Shown piece by piece: positions 8,534 through 17,822 of a DNA stretch of 36,935 bases. Source of the stretch: Burkholderiales bacterium. Lineage in GTDB: Bacteria; Pseudomonadota; Gammaproteobacteria; Burkholderiales; Casimicrobiaceae. Both the position numbers and the translations under genes were made by a program. The stretch is from contig JAICKU010000038.1 in the NCBI GenBank assembly GCA_025927765.1, positions 1 through 36,935 of the forward strand, written 5' to 3'. The notes below the pieces were generated by a model that worked only from the letters and a program-made list of their open reading frames with translations, did not search any database and was not told where the DNA came from. Position 1 is the stretch's first letter. Each line of letters begins with the position of its first letter.

Positions 8534-9711
8534 GGCATCTCGGGGGCGAGCACGCCGCTCGCCTGCTGAAGGACGGCGCAGTGCGCACGTGCGCTCGATC
8601 CCCAGTCGAACCGCTCGGCGAAACGGCGCGTGCGAATCGGATCCGGCCGCGCGTCGAGCAGTGCGCGCAGCGCGGTTGCGAATGCTCCTGCGCTCCGCTC
8701 GTGCACGAGCCGGCCGGCCGCCTCGTCGGTGACGATTTCCGGGATACCGCCCACCGCCGAGGCGACAACGGGGGTGCCGCACGCCATCGCCTCGAGGATC
8801 ACGTTCGGCATGCCTTCCCGGGACGACGCGAGAACCAGGGCGTCGACGGCAGCGTAGAGCAGTGCAAGTTCCGACTGCGGTCGCTCGCCGAGAAAGCGTA
8901 CGCGATCCTCGACGCCGTTCGCCGCTGCGCGCCGGGCGAGGGCGTCGCGCTCGGCGCCCGCCCCGACGATGAGCGCGCGCACGGCCGGCAACTGCACGAG
9001 CGCATCGAGCACGAGATCGTGACCCTTTTCGGCCACGAGATTGCCGCACGACATCACGAGCGGCCCGTCGGGCAGCGCGAATTTCCGGCGCATCGCGACG
9101 CGGTCCTGCAGTACGAAGCGCGCGAGATCGACGCCGTTCGGAATCACGACGAGCTTGCCGTCGGCGACGCCAAGTGCGCGCAGACGCTCCGCGAGTGCCG
9201 CCGACACGGTGACGATCGCCGCCGCGCTCCGAGTCGCGAAGCCGATCAACCGGCGCGGCCACGCGTATTGCGAGAGCCGGTTGACGTCGGAGCCGCGTGC
9301 CGTCAGCACCAAGGGGACCCCGAGCCGGCGCGCGATCATGGCCGCGGCGACGCCGTCCGGATACAGATAGTGCGCATCGATCACGTCGAATGCGACACCT
9401 TGCGACGCGAGTTGCCGGATGGCGCGCAGGCCGGCCGCAGCCATCGTCCACGGCTGCACGTACATCGCAAGACCCGGCGGTGACGCGTAGCGGGGATAGA
9501 GGACGCGATTGCCGAGGCGCGTTTCCTCCCGCAGCGCGCGATCCATCCGCACCCGGCCGGCGCACGCCATCGCAAACGCGGCAACGGGTGCGACGACGTG
9601 CACGTCCAGCGGCTGCGCGCGCTGCATCGCCGCGAGCCGCGCCTCCACGAAAATGCCGTGACGAGGACGCGCGCTGCTCGGGTAGAGCGACGTGAACGTC
9701 AGCACGCGCAT
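8518..9711 (-). CDS. glycosyltransferase family 4 (WcaL/GT-B type)
   Basis: The 397-residue GT-B fold protein opens with MRVLTFTSLYPSSARPRHGI, the acceptor-domain start of GT4 enzymes. It has YLYPDGVAAAMIARRLGVPLV in the middle, VVIPNGVD linking the domains, and EGMPNVILEAMACGTPVVAS with the EX7E nucleotide-sugar-binding motif. It transfers a sugar from an activated donor to the growing lipid-linked repeat unit on the cytoplasmic face. The ATG at 9711 was chosen because the domain starts exactly there; it overlaps the end of the preceding glycosyltransferase by 13 nt. The sugar specificity cannot be read from sequence. Confidence 0.92.
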   Translation of the reverse strand: MRVLTFTSLYPSSARPRHGIFVEARLAAMQRAQPLDVHVVAPVAAFAMACAGRVRMDRALREETRLGNRVLYPRYASPPGLAMYVQPWTMAAAGLRAIRQLASQGVAFDVIDAHYLYPDGVAAAMIARRLGVPLVLTARGSDVNRLSQYAWPRRLIGFATRSAAAIVTVSAALAERLRALGVADGKLVVIPNGVDLARFVLQDRVAMRRKFALPDGPLVMSCGNLVAEKGHDLVLDALVQLPAVRALIVGAGAERDALARRAAANGVEDRVRFLGERPQSELALLYAAVDALVLASSREGMPNVILEAMACGTPVVASAVGGIPEIVTDEAAGRLVHERSAGAFATALRALLDARPDPIRTRRFAERFDWGSSARAHCAVLQQASGVLAPEMPCAAC

Positions 9712-10928
9712 GCGACGATTCCCGGCACCAGGCTTGCGTACACCGCATCGTAGCGACGCACGCTGTCGCGCCACGTGCGCTCGCGCTGCACGAAGCGACG
9801 GCCGGCATCGCGCAGCGCGGGCCAGCACAAGCGCTCGTCGAGGAGACGCACGAGCGCTTCCGCCAGCGCCTCGGGCGCACCCGCGGCGAACAGCACGCCG
9901 GTTTCGCCGTCGCGGATCAGTTCGCGGTGACCGCCCACATCCGAGGCGACGAGCACGATGCCCTGCGCCATCGCCTCGAGTGGCTTCAGCGGCGTGACGA
10001 GTTCGGTGAGGCGCATCGCGTGGCGCGGATAGGCGAGCACGTCGATCAGGCTGTAGTAGCGACGCACCTCGTCGTGCGGAACGCGACCGGCGAACACCAC
10101 CTTGTCGGCCACGCCGAGCTCGCGGGCGAGGCCGAGGAGCCGGGACTCGGCAGGGCCGCCGCCGACGAGCAGGACCCGCACGTCAGCGTGCGCGCGAAGC
10201 ACGCCGGGAAGCGCACGCAGCAGTACGTCGAGGCCTTCATACGCATAGAACGATCCGACGAAGCCTACGATGGTCTTGCCGCGGAGGCCGAGGCGCGCAG
10301 CGAGCGCCTCGTCACGGGGCGCACCGAACTCGAACTCGTCGACGTCGACCGCGTTCGGAATGACCGTGACGCGCGACGGATCGATGCCCCGCGCGAGGAT
10401 GTCGCGCTTCAGTCCTTCGCAGATCGTCGTCACGTGGTCGGCGCGCGCGAGCGCGAACGATTCCACCGCGCGCGTCGCCCGATAGCGCGGGCTGCCTTCG
10501 CGATGGGTGCCGTGGTCGACGGCTGCATCTTCCCAGAACGCGCGCACCTCGTAGACCACCGGGAGCCCCAGGCGGCGGCCGACTGCGAGGGCCGGCAATG
10601 CGTCGAGCACCGGGGAATGCGCATGCAGGATGCTCGGCCGCGTCCGCGCGGCGAGGGCTGCGAGGCGCCGCCGCGTCGCGTGCATCTGCGCGACTTCGCG
10701 CACGAGCGGAATGCGGCTCGCAGGGCCGGCCGGGCAGCGCGTGCGGTGGAATTCGAGTCCGTCGACGCTTTCCTCGCTCGGCACCCGCGCGCCCTGCTTC
10801 GGGCTCGTCAGGTGCACCGTTTCCCAGCCGAGGCGGCGCTGCTCGCGCAGGATCGCGCGCGAGCGAAACGTATAGCCGCTTTGCAGCGGGATCGAATGGT
10901 CGAACACGTGCAGGATGCGAAACGTCAC
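9699..10928 (-). CDS. PEP-CTERM/exosortase A-associated glycosyltransferase (TIGR04063 type)
   Basis: The 409-residue GT4 protein starts (V/M)TFRILHVFDHSIPLQSGYTF followed by RSRAILREQRRLGWETVHLTSPK, an N-terminus I associate with the exosortase-A-linked glycosyltransferase family TIGR04063. VTVIPNAVDVDEF and a C-terminal donor site (LTPLKPLEAMAQGIVLVASD in essence, with the second Glu of EX7E replaced in context) complete the GT-B fold. The start is GTG 10928, which overlaps the stop of amidotransferase 1 as GTGA; no ATG is available near the domain start. It presumably adds one sugar of the exopolysaccharide repeat. Confidence 0.93.
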   Translation of the reverse strand: MTFRILHVFDHSIPLQSGYTFRSRAILREQRRLGWETVHLTSPKQGARVPSEESVDGLEFHRTRCPAGPASRIPLVREVAQMHATRRRLAALAARTRPSILHAHSPVLDALPALAVGRRLGLPVVYEVRAFWEDAAVDHGTHREGSPRYRATRAVESFALARADHVTTICEGLKRDILARGIDPSRVTVIPNAVDVDEFEFGAPRDEALAARLGLRGKTIVGFVGSFYAYEGLDVLLRALPGVLRAHADVRVLLVGGGPAESRLLGLARELGVADKVVFAGRVPHDEVRRYYSLIDVLAYPRHAMRLTELVTPLKPLEAMAQGIVLVASDVGGHRELIRDGETGVLFAAGAPEALAEALVRLLDERLCWPALRDAGRRFVQRERTWRDSVRRYDAVYASLVPGIVACAC

Positions 10929-12853
10929 CCTGCCGCCCTTTCGCGCTCGAGGGGAAGGCGGTCGCCCATGACGTTGCCGAGGAACGCGTCGAACATCAGC
11001 AGCGTCCACAGCGGTGCGCTGAAATCGCGTGTGCCCGCGAGATGCCGCTCGACGAGATGGCGCAGGTAACGCTCGTTGAAAAGACCGGTCGATGCGAGCC
11101 TCGGGCCGAGGATGGTGGACGCGAGGCGCGACCGCAGCGGACCGCGGAACCAGGCCGCGAGCGGCACCGCGAACCCTTGCTTGCGCCGGTACAGCACATC
11201 CGACGGAAGCCGCGGCTCCATCGCCTTCTTCAGCAGGTACTTGCCCTCGCCACCGCGGAGCTTCATCGACGCGGGCAACGTCGCGAGCCATTCGACGAGC
11301 GGATGGTCCATCAGCGGCTCGCGCACCTCGAGCGAATGCGCCATGCTCGCGCGGTCGACCTTCGTGTTGATGTCGCCGACTAGATACGTCTTGAGGTCGA
11401 GATACTGGACGAGCGAAAGCGGGTCTGCCGCGACCGCGCGCGCGGCATGCCCGCGAAACACCTCGACGGCGTTGTAGCCGCCAAGCCGCGCGCGAAGCGC
11501 GGGCGCGAACAATTGGCGGCGCATCGAGTCGCGCAGGATCGAAACGGTGTGGAAGTACGCGTCGACCGAGTCGCGGGCGAGCGATTCGAACGTCGACTTC
11601 GCGCGAAACACGCGCGGCGCCCAGTCGGCCTTTGGATACGCGGCGCCGAGCAGTCCGAAGAGCGGCCGTCGGATCGATGCGCCGATCGAACTGCGCAATC
11701 GATCTTCCATCATGTGCATCCGGTAACGGCGATAGCCGGCGAAGCTCTCGTCGCCGCCGTCGCCCGACAAGGCGACGGTCACGTGCATGCGCGCAAGCTG
11801 GCACACGCGATACGTCGGGATCGCGGAACTGTCGGCATAGGGCTCGTCGTAGACATTGGCCAGCGCGTCGACGAGGCCGAAGTCGTCGCTTTCGACGCGC
11901 TCGACGAAATGCCGCGTGCGATAGCGCTCCGCCACCTTCTGCGCATATGCCGATTCGTCGAACGCAGGGTCGTCGAACGCGATCGAGCAGGTGTTGACGG
12001 GATCCGGCGACGCGGCTGCCATCATGGCGACGACGGCACTCGAGTCGACGCCGCCCGACAGGAACGCGCCGAGCGGCACGTCGGCGATCATGCGCAGGCG
12101 CACCGATTCGTCGAGGCGCGCCGCGAGCTCCTCGCACGCGTCCGCTTCGCCGATGCGGTTGTCGCCCGTGAAGCGCACGTCCCAGTATTCGCGCGGCCCA
12201 GCGCGCGCCTGGCCGCGGCGAAGGGTGAGCGTGTGCGCGGGCGGAAGCTTCGCGGCCCCCGTGAAGATCGTGCGCGGCTCGGGCACGTAACCGAGCGCGA
12301 AGTACTCCTCCACCGCGCAGGGATCGAGGTCGAGCGCGAAGCCGCCGTGCGCGAGCAGCGACTTGAGTTCGGAGCCGAAGATCACGCGTTCGTCCGGCAG
12401 CACGGCGTAATAGAGCGGCTTGACGCCGAGCCGGTCGCGCGCGAGGAATAGCGTCTCCTTGTTGCGATCGTAGATCGCGAACGCGAACATGCCGCGGAAG
12501 CGCGCAACGCAGGCCTCGCCCCACGATTCCCACGCGTGGACGATCACTTCGGTGTCGCTGCGCGTGCGAAACGAGTGGCCGAGCGCGGCGAGCTCCGTGG
12601 CGAGCGACTGGTAGTTGTAGATCTCCCCATTGAAGATCACGCAGACGCTGCCGTCCTCGTTGTAGATCGGCTGATGCCCGGTGGTGAGATCGATGATCGA
12701 CAACCGCCGGAACGCGAGGCCGACGCCCGGCTCGACGTGGAATCCGTCGTCGTCGGGGCCGCGATGCCGCTGCGCATCGCTCATGCGCGCGAGCAGGTCC
12801 CGTCGCACCTCGCGGCGCTCGCGCAGATCGAAGATGCCGGCAATGCCGCACAT
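10925..12853 (-). CDS. exosortase A system amidotransferase 1, asparagine-synthase type (TIGR03108)
   Basis: The 642-residue protein has an intact class II glutaminase domain starting MCGIAGIFDL (Cys2 nucleophile after Met removal), RHRGPDDDG, FRRLSIIDL and FNGEIYNY. It is followed by the synthetase domain with LGAFLSGGVDSSAVVAMM as PP-loop, SIAFDDPAFDESAYA and ALSGDGGDESFAGY. It uses glutamine nitrogen to amidate a carboxylate, probably a uronic acid or similar group of the exopolysaccharide. It sits in the conserved XrtA neighbourhood between stp2 and the TIGR04063 glycosyltransferase. Its ATG is one base from the stp2 stop. Compare the gene at 4574-6490, which keeps the synthetase half but has lost the catalytic Cys. 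Confidence 0.95.
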   Translation of the reverse strand: MCGIAGIFDLRERREVRRDLLARMSDAQRHRGPDDDGFHVEPGVGLAFRRLSIIDLTTGHQPIYNEDGSVCVIFNGEIYNYQSLATELAALGHSFRTRSDTEVIVHAWESWGEACVARFRGMFAFAIYDRNKETLFLARDRLGVKPLYYAVLPDERVIFGSELKSLLAHGGFALDLDPCAVEEYFALGYVPEPRTIFTGAAKLPPAHTLTLRRGQARAGPREYWDVRFTGDNRIGEADACEELAARLDESVRLRMIADVPLGAFLSGGVDSSAVVAMMAAASPDPVNTCSIAFDDPAFDESAYAQKVAERYRTRHFVERVESDDFGLVDALANVYDEPYADSSAIPTYRVCQLARMHVTVALSGDGGDESFAGYRRYRMHMMEDRLRSSIGASIRRPLFGLLGAAYPKADWAPRVFRAKSTFESLARDSVDAYFHTVSILRDSMRRQLFAPALRARLGGYNAVEVFRGHAARAVAADPLSLVQYLDLKTYLVGDINTKVDRASMAHSLEVREPLMDHPLVEWLATLPASMKLRGGEGKYLLKKAMEPRLPSDVLYRRKQGFAVPLAAWFRGPLRSRLASTILGPRLASTGLFNERYLRHLVERHLAGTRDFSAPLWTLLMFDAFLGNVMGDRLPLERERAAG

Positions 12854-12854
12854 G

Positions 12855-14081
12855 TCAAACGTTTCCCGTCGTTGCGGTCGGTCGTGGCAATGCGCGGCCG
12901 ATACCTTTGCGTGCTGCGATCAGTCGCTCGTAGAGCGATGCGTACTGCTCGACCATGCCGTCGAGGCTGTACAGGCGCTCGGCACGCGCACGCGCCGAAC
13001 GGCCTGCTTGCGCAGCGAGCGTCGCATCGCTGGCGTAGCGAATCAAGGCATCGGCGAGCGCCTCGACATCGCCCGACGCTACGAGCACGCCGGTTTCACC
13101 GTCGGCGACGAGCTCGGCGTTGCCGCCGACCCGCGTCGCGACCACCGGCAGGCCGCTCGCCATCGCCTCCAGGATCGTATTCGAAATGCCCTCCGCGAGC
13201 GACGGCAGCACGAGCATGTCGAGCCCACGCAGGATCGACGGCACGTCGTCGCGCGAGCCGGGCAGCCACGCGAGCTCACGGGCATTGCCTTCCGCCAGGA
13301 TCGCCTCGATCGTGGGACGCAGCGGGCCTTCGCCGACGATCACCAGGCGAAGGCTCCGCCGCAGGCCGGGCGACTTCTGGAGTGCGCGAACGAACGCCCG
13401 GGCGAGCAGCGCCTGGTTCTTGACCGCCTGCAGGCGCCCGACGGCGCCCACGATGCGCAGCGCGGGGTCGCTGAACGGGCAATCGGCCGGCGCCGTGCGG
13501 ATCGATGCCGGATGGAACGTCGACGTGTCGACGCCATTGACGATGCGCGTGACGCGCGTCGCCTGCACGTTGATGACGTCGACGAGGTAGCGGGCGAGAT
13601 CGTCGGAGACCGCCACGTATTGCGTCACGAACGGACGGTGCAGGCGCCGCGCGAGCCGGTTCCTGCGATTCGAGCCGTCGAGGTCGTCGACGTCGCGGCC
13701 GTGCTCGCCATGAATGCGGATGGGAACGCGCGCGAGCCACGCGGGCGGCACCGCATCGAGGGCCGCGAGATTGCGCGTATGAACGATCGCAGGCGCGAGC
13801 GTGTGCAACAGTCGTGCCAGACGCGGCAGTAGGCGCACGCCCGACCCGGGCGCCTTGTGCAATTCGACGAACGCGACGTCGTCACGGCGCACGCGCCGGC
13901 GAAACGACGTCGCTTCGGTGAGCGCGATCACCGCGTGTCGAAAGCGTTCCTCGGGCAGCCGGTTCAGGAGGTTCACGAGGCCATTCTCGAGCCCACCGAC
14001 GTCGAAGCGGTAGACGACGTGAGCGATGAGCGGCCGCGGGTCGGCACCGCGCGCGGCGTTCGTTGGCGCGCTCGTGCTCAT
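12855..14081 (-). CDS. glycosyltransferase stp2, PEP-CTERM/XrtA-associated (TIGR03088)
   Basis: The 408-residue GT4 protein begins its domain with PLIAHVVYRFDVGGLENGLV and continues with VHTRNLAALDAVPPAWLARV, IHGEHGRDVDDLDGSNRRN, VTRIVNGVDTSTF and EGISNTILEAMASGLPVVAT (EX7E motif). The HGEHGRD...N pattern is the hallmark of the stp2 family. It adds a sugar to the lipid-linked exopolysaccharide precursor in the cytoplasm. The ATG at 14081 overlaps the exosortase stop as ATGA; the first 15 residues are a short variable leader. The stop precedes the amidotransferase ATG by one base. Confidence 0.94.
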   Translation of the reverse strand: MSTSAPTNAARGADPRPLIAHVVYRFDVGGLENGLVNLLNRLPEERFRHAVIALTEATSFRRRVRRDDVAFVELHKAPGSGVRLLPRLARLLHTLAPAIVHTRNLAALDAVPPAWLARVPIRIHGEHGRDVDDLDGSNRRNRLARRLHRPFVTQYVAVSDDLARYLVDVINVQATRVTRIVNGVDTSTFHPASIRTAPADCPFSDPALRIVGAVGRLQAVKNQALLARAFVRALQKSPGLRRSLRLVIVGEGPLRPTIEAILAEGNARELAWLPGSRDDVPSILRGLDMLVLPSLAEGISNTILEAMASGLPVVATRVGGNAELVADGETGVLVASGDVEALADALIRYASDATLAAQAGRSARARAERLYSLDGMVEQYASLYERLIAARKGIGRALPRPTATTGNV

Positions 14082-15628
14082 TGCGAGGAACGTGCCGCTT
14101 CGAGCATCGCCACGATGCGCGGCCATGCATCGTGCACGTACCGCGCGAGCGTCTCTTCGCCGCCGCCGCCCGGGCCGCCACGCGTGTACACGACGATCAC
14201 CGCCCCGTCGTCGCCGCGGCCACGCAGCCGCTCCCACGCGGTGCGCGCCTTCGCGATCGTGTTGCTCGACACGATCGCACCATCGATCCAGTACCACTGC
14301 CAGGCGACCACGGCGTCGCCGCGCGCGTTCCGCAGCTCCTCAGCGACGACGCGATGCTTCGATCCGCCGATGTCGATCGTGCGCCCGGTCGTCGCGACGC
14401 GCATCCATTCCGATCCGATGCTCGGCACCAGCACGTTCTTCGAGCTTGCGACCTTGCGCTGCGCATCCTGGTTGCGGTAGTACGCGATGTACACCGCGAC
14501 GGTGTCGCTCCCGCTGCGCATGACGCGCTGCACGGAGGCGGAGGGTGTGCTGAATTCGGGCACGAACGGCGGCGCCGAGGCGTCCTGGGACCACCCCGGC
14601 ACATCGAGTGCCGGCAACGTGACTGCCGCGGTGTTCTGCCGCTGCGCGGCGACGTCGAGGACCCGCCAGGGGACGGTCACGACCAGCAAGGCAGCCACCG
14701 CGAGCCAGAACGTCGCCGGCGTCGGCCCGCGCGCCGGCGCGAGGTCGAGCATCGCCACCGGCCGTGCAACCGCAGGCTCCTGCCAGCGGCTGCCGATCCA
14801 GAATGTCGCCAGCATCACGACGCCGAAGAAGATCCAGCCGTACACGAGGTGGTCGGCACCGGTTGCGATGGCGTTGTTCGTCAAATGCGCCAGCATGACG
14901 ATCATGTAGGCGCGAAGCCAATTGGCGACGATCGGCACGACGATCGCCACCGCGATGAACCCGAGGCGGCGCCAGTTCGACCGGTACGTGATGTAGGCGA
15001 ACAGCGTTCCCGTCATCAGCGACGCGATGAGGTAGCGAACGCCGCCGCAGGCCTCGACGACCGACCAGCGCCCCGACGGAATCGCGAAATTGAGACCCTC
15101 GCGATACACGGGCACGCCCGAAAGACGCAACGCGACGATGGCGAAGTCGGCGGTGCGTTCCATCAGGAACGGCAGCAGGAAATCGCCGATCGGCACGGCG
15201 AAGAAGAGGAACCCGAGCGGGAACATCATCGCACGCGCGGTGGAGAGGCCAAGGATCGCGGGTGCGCAGAGCACGAGCATGGCGACGAATGCCGTCTGCG
15301 CGAGCGCGTTCACGGCACCGAACGCACCGAGAAGCCAGGCAAAGCCGGCGACGACGAACAGCGGCAGAACGCTCCACGACGGACGCGGCGAGCACGCGCG
15401 AAGCCGATCGCGCATCCGCCAGACGAGCCACGCGAAGATCGGCACGATGACGAAGCCGTGCGCATACGTTTCCGTGCGTTCCCACGTGCCGACCATCTCG
15501 CGCGCCGTCGCGAAGTAGGTGACGATGACGGCCAGGAGCGCACAGGCGAGCGGCGGCAGCGCACGGCGCCAGGCCACGGGCAGTCCCGCCTCGACCTTCA
15601 GTGCCGTCAGCGCCAGGTCGCGCTTCAT
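14078..15628 (-). CDS. xrtA: exosortase A with fused EpsI domain
   Basis: The 516-residue integral membrane transpeptidase-like enzyme recognises the PEP-CTERM tripartite tail, cleaves it and releases or attaches the protein at the cell surface. Residues 1-280 form the exosortase core with about eight transmembrane segments. The predicted catalytic residues are Cys194 (VEACGGVRYL), Arg239 (NWLRAY) and His260 (HLVYGW). The first motif reads ACGG where ACSG is usual, a mild variation. Residues from about 300 form the periplasmic EpsI domain (WSQDASAPPFVPEF, YIAYYRNQ, WQWYWIDG), typical of XrtA rather than shorter exosortases. The ATG at 15628 overlaps the stp1 stop (ATGA). It is surrounded by the polysaccharide genes it always accompanies. 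Confidence 0.96.
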   Translation of the reverse strand: MKRDLALTALKVEAGLPVAWRRALPPLACALLAVIVTYFATAREMVGTWERTETYAHGFVIVPIFAWLVWRMRDRLRACSPRPSWSVLPLFVVAGFAWLLGAFGAVNALAQTAFVAMLVLCAPAILGLSTARAMMFPLGFLFFAVPIGDFLLPFLMERTADFAIVALRLSGVPVYREGLNFAIPSGRWSVVEACGGVRYLIASLMTGTLFAYITYRSNWRRLGFIAVAIVVPIVANWLRAYMIVMLAHLTNNAIATGADHLVYGWIFFGVVMLATFWIGSRWQEPAVARPVAMLDLAPARGPTPATFWLAVAALLVVTVPWRVLDVAAQRQNTAAVTLPALDVPGWSQDASAPPFVPEFSTPSASVQRVMRSGSDTVAVYIAYYRNQDAQRKVASSKNVLVPSIGSEWMRVATTGRTIDIGGSKHRVVAEELRNARGDAVVAWQWYWIDGAIVSSNTIAKARTAWERLRGRGDDGAVIVVYTRGGPGGGGEETLARYVHDAWPRIVAMLEAARSSQ

Positions 15629-16938
15629 CGCGGGGCCGCTCCGCTGCGACCCGCACGCGCCAGCGCAACGTCGAGCGGCGCGAACTGCGCCTCCCATGCG
15701 TGGCGGGCCAGCATGCGGGCGCGCGCGCGCTCGCCCACTGCGCGGGCGTGCGCCGGTTGCTCGAGCAGGCGCGCCAGCGCGGCGACGAATTCCGCGGGTT
15801 CGGTGGCCGCGATGAGATCGCGTCCGGGCACGGCGTCGATCGGCGCAACGCACGCGTGCGACGCGACGACCGCACAGCCCATCGCCATCGCTTCCAGGAT
15901 CTTGTTCTGGATGCCGCGGGCGATGCGCAACGGCGCCACGACGACCGCAGCGTGCCGCAGGTACGGCCGCACGTCGGCAACCGTGCCGGTGACCGTAACG
16001 CCATCGCCCGCGAGCGCAGTCACCACCGGCGACGGGTTCATGCCGACGATCGTGAAATGGGCCGACGGAAACCGCGTGCGCAGCGCAGGCAGCACCTCGT
16101 TCGCGAACCAGCGCACGGCGTCGACGTTGGGCCAGTAATTCATGGCGCCGGTGAACACGATCGGGAGCGACCCGGCAGCGAACGGCGAGTCGCTCGTGAA
16201 CGACGGCGTGAAGTACTCGGTGTCGACGCCGTTGCCAAGCGCGCTCGCCTTGTCCGCGAGGTCGGGCGCGACGCGCCGCCAGAGCGCGACCTCGGCGTCG
16301 GTGACGAAGAACGCGCGGGCGGCGCGATGTGCGACGCTGCGCTCGAACGCGAGCAACGTTTGCGCTTCGCGTCGATAGAGCCACGACAGCGGCCAGCGCC
16401 TCGCCTGCGCGTAGTCGCTCCATTTCGCCGAATCGACGTCGACGAAATCGATCAGCATGCGCAGCGCCGGCACGCGGGTCACGTATTGCGCCATCGCCGC
16501 GCAAAAGACGACCGCCGTGTCGACGCGCCGCGTGCGCACGGTGTCCGCGACGAATCGATGCAATCCCGCGTCGCGGTAATAGGCGAGCGTCAGGGGCTCG
16601 CGCGCGGCGAGGCCGACGAGGCTTCGCACGCGCGCGATCCGTGGATCGAGCCGCGCGACATGGAGGCTCGCGCAGAACGGACGAAGCGCGTCGACGTGGC
16701 GGAGGTCATCGGGGTCGTCGACGAACGTGCCGAGGTGCACGCGGTGCCGCTTCGCGAGATGCTTCAGCAGCCGATACGAGCGAAGCTTGTCGCCCTTGTT
16801 GGGCGGATACGGAATGCGATGCACCAGGTAGAGGACATCGGTGATCGCAGGGTCATCGGACGCGCGAGCGCCGGGCTGCGCAGCGCGCGATAGCGCGGCC
16901 TCGTCCACGCCGGGATCGTGGGTCGCCGTCCCGCTCAT
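15625..16938 (-). CDS. glycosyltransferase stp1, PEP-CTERM/XrtA-associated (TIGR03087)
   Basis: The 437-residue protein contains the family-defining VLYLVHRIPYPPNKGDKLRS near residue 35, then HLGTFVDDPDD, MLIDFVDVDSAKWSDYA, NGVDTEYF, IVFTGAMNYWPNVDAVRWF and a C-terminal GIQNKILEAMAMGCAVVAS donor site. It is a GT4 enzyme of XrtA loci that extends the exopolysaccharide precursor. The ATG at 16938 overlaps the stop of the deacetylase by one base (TGATG). The first 34 residues before the Rossmann strand are variable, so a later start cannot be excluded, but the overlap pattern favours this one. Confidence 0.94.
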   Translation of the reverse strand: MSGTATHDPGVDEAALSRAAQPGARASDDPAITDVLYLVHRIPYPPNKGDKLRSYRLLKHLAKRHRVHLGTFVDDPDDLRHVDALRPFCASLHVARLDPRIARVRSLVGLAAREPLTLAYYRDAGLHRFVADTVRTRRVDTAVVFCAAMAQYVTRVPALRMLIDFVDVDSAKWSDYAQARRWPLSWLYRREAQTLLAFERSVAHRAARAFFVTDAEVALWRRVAPDLADKASALGNGVDTEYFTPSFTSDSPFAAGSLPIVFTGAMNYWPNVDAVRWFANEVLPALRTRFPSAHFTIVGMNPSPVVTALAGDGVTVTGTVADVRPYLRHAAVVVAPLRIARGIQNKILEAMAMGCAVVASHACVAPIDAVPGRDLIAATEPAEFVAALARLLEQPAHARAVGERARARMLARHAWEAQFAPLDVALARAGRSGAAPR

Positions 16939-17822
16939 CACGCGTCGCGGAGGAACAGTCGATCCGCGCGGCTCCAGCGAAAATCGCGCAGCAGGCGCGA
17001 CAGCCGCGGCGCCATCCGCGCGAGGTTCACGTAATGGCGAAAGCGCGTCTTCGCAGCGATGCCGTCGACGCGCGGCTGGCCGGGATCGACTTCCCAGGGA
17101 TGGAAATAGAACATCGCGGGCACGCGGTCGCGCGCGTTGATGCGGCGCAGCGACCAGCGCGACAGCGCGTAGGGCAGCAGCCGGAAATAGCCGCCGCCTC
17201 CGGCAGGCCAGTTGCGTCCGAGCACGCGCACCGTCGCGACGGGAATCTCGAGCAGGCCCGCACGCGGCTCGTACGCGACGCGCGGTGCGTCGGGCATGCC
17301 GTAATGATCGTGGCGAATCGGATAGACGCTCGAGCTGTAGCGATAGCCCGCCTCCGCGATCGCGTCGAACGCGTCCGGATTCGACGCGCCGATCGAGAAG
17401 CTCGGTGCACGATAGCCGCGCACTTCCTGGCCCGCGACGTCCTCGAGAATGGCCTTCGCAAGCCGAATGTCCGCGCGAAAGGCGTCGCGGCCCTGCGCAG
17501 TTGCGCGCTCGTGCCCGAAACCGTGGCTTGCGATCTCGTGCCCCGCATCGGCGATGCGGCGCACCATCGCCGGGTACCGCTCGGCGATCCAGCCCAGCGT
17601 GAAAAAAGTGGCGGTCGCACCGGCGTCGGCGAAAAGCGCGAGCACGCGCTCGACGTTGCGCTCGACCCGGCACTCGTAGCTGTCCCACGCCTGGCGTGCG
17701 ATATGCGGCGCGAACGCCGAGACCTGGAAGTAATCCTCGACGTCGACGGATAGCGCATTGACGATCGGTGCCGTCGCATCGGCCGCGCGCGCGAGCGGTG
17801 GCGTCGCCGCGAGCGTGCTCAT
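16938..17822 (-). CDS. XrtA system polysaccharide deacetylase (TIGR03006, DUF3473)
   Basis: The 294-residue protein has the N-terminal NALSVDVEDYFQVSAF pattern, the catalytic TFFTLGWIAERYP and HEIASHGFGHE motifs of the NodB fold, and YRAPSFSIG. A C-terminal DUF3473 extension includes FYFHPWEVDPGQPR. The combination is specific to deacetylases of XrtA/PEP-CTERM polysaccharide loci. It probably de-N-acetylates amino sugars of the polymer made from the epimerase product encoded just upstream. Both junctions are one-base TGATG overlaps. The FemAB-like gene often found directly after this deacetylase in other XrtA loci is absent; stp1 follows instead. Confidence 0.95.
   Translation of the reverse strand: MSTLAATPPLARAADATAPIVNALSVDVEDYFQVSAFAPHIARQAWDSYECRVERNVERVLALFADAGATATFFTLGWIAERYPAMVRRIADAGHEIASHGFGHERATAQGRDAFRADIRLAKAILEDVAGQEVRGYRAPSFSIGASNPDAFDAIAEAGYRYSSSVYPIRHDHYGMPDAPRVAYEPRAGLLEIPVATVRVLGRNWPAGGGGYFRLLPYALSRWSLRRINARDRVPAMFYFHPWEVDPGQPRVDGIAAKTRFRHYVNLARMAPRLSRLLRDFRWSRADRLFLRDA

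Noticed and set aside
15718-15736. Short GC dinucleotide run
   Set aside because: It lies inside the stp1 coding sequence as Arg/Ala codons and is ordinary for this base composition.
16938-17822. A FemAB-like gene expected next to the XrtA deacetylase
   Set aside because: No such gene or remnant is present; the deacetylase stop overlaps the stp1 start, so it was never here or was lost cleanly.
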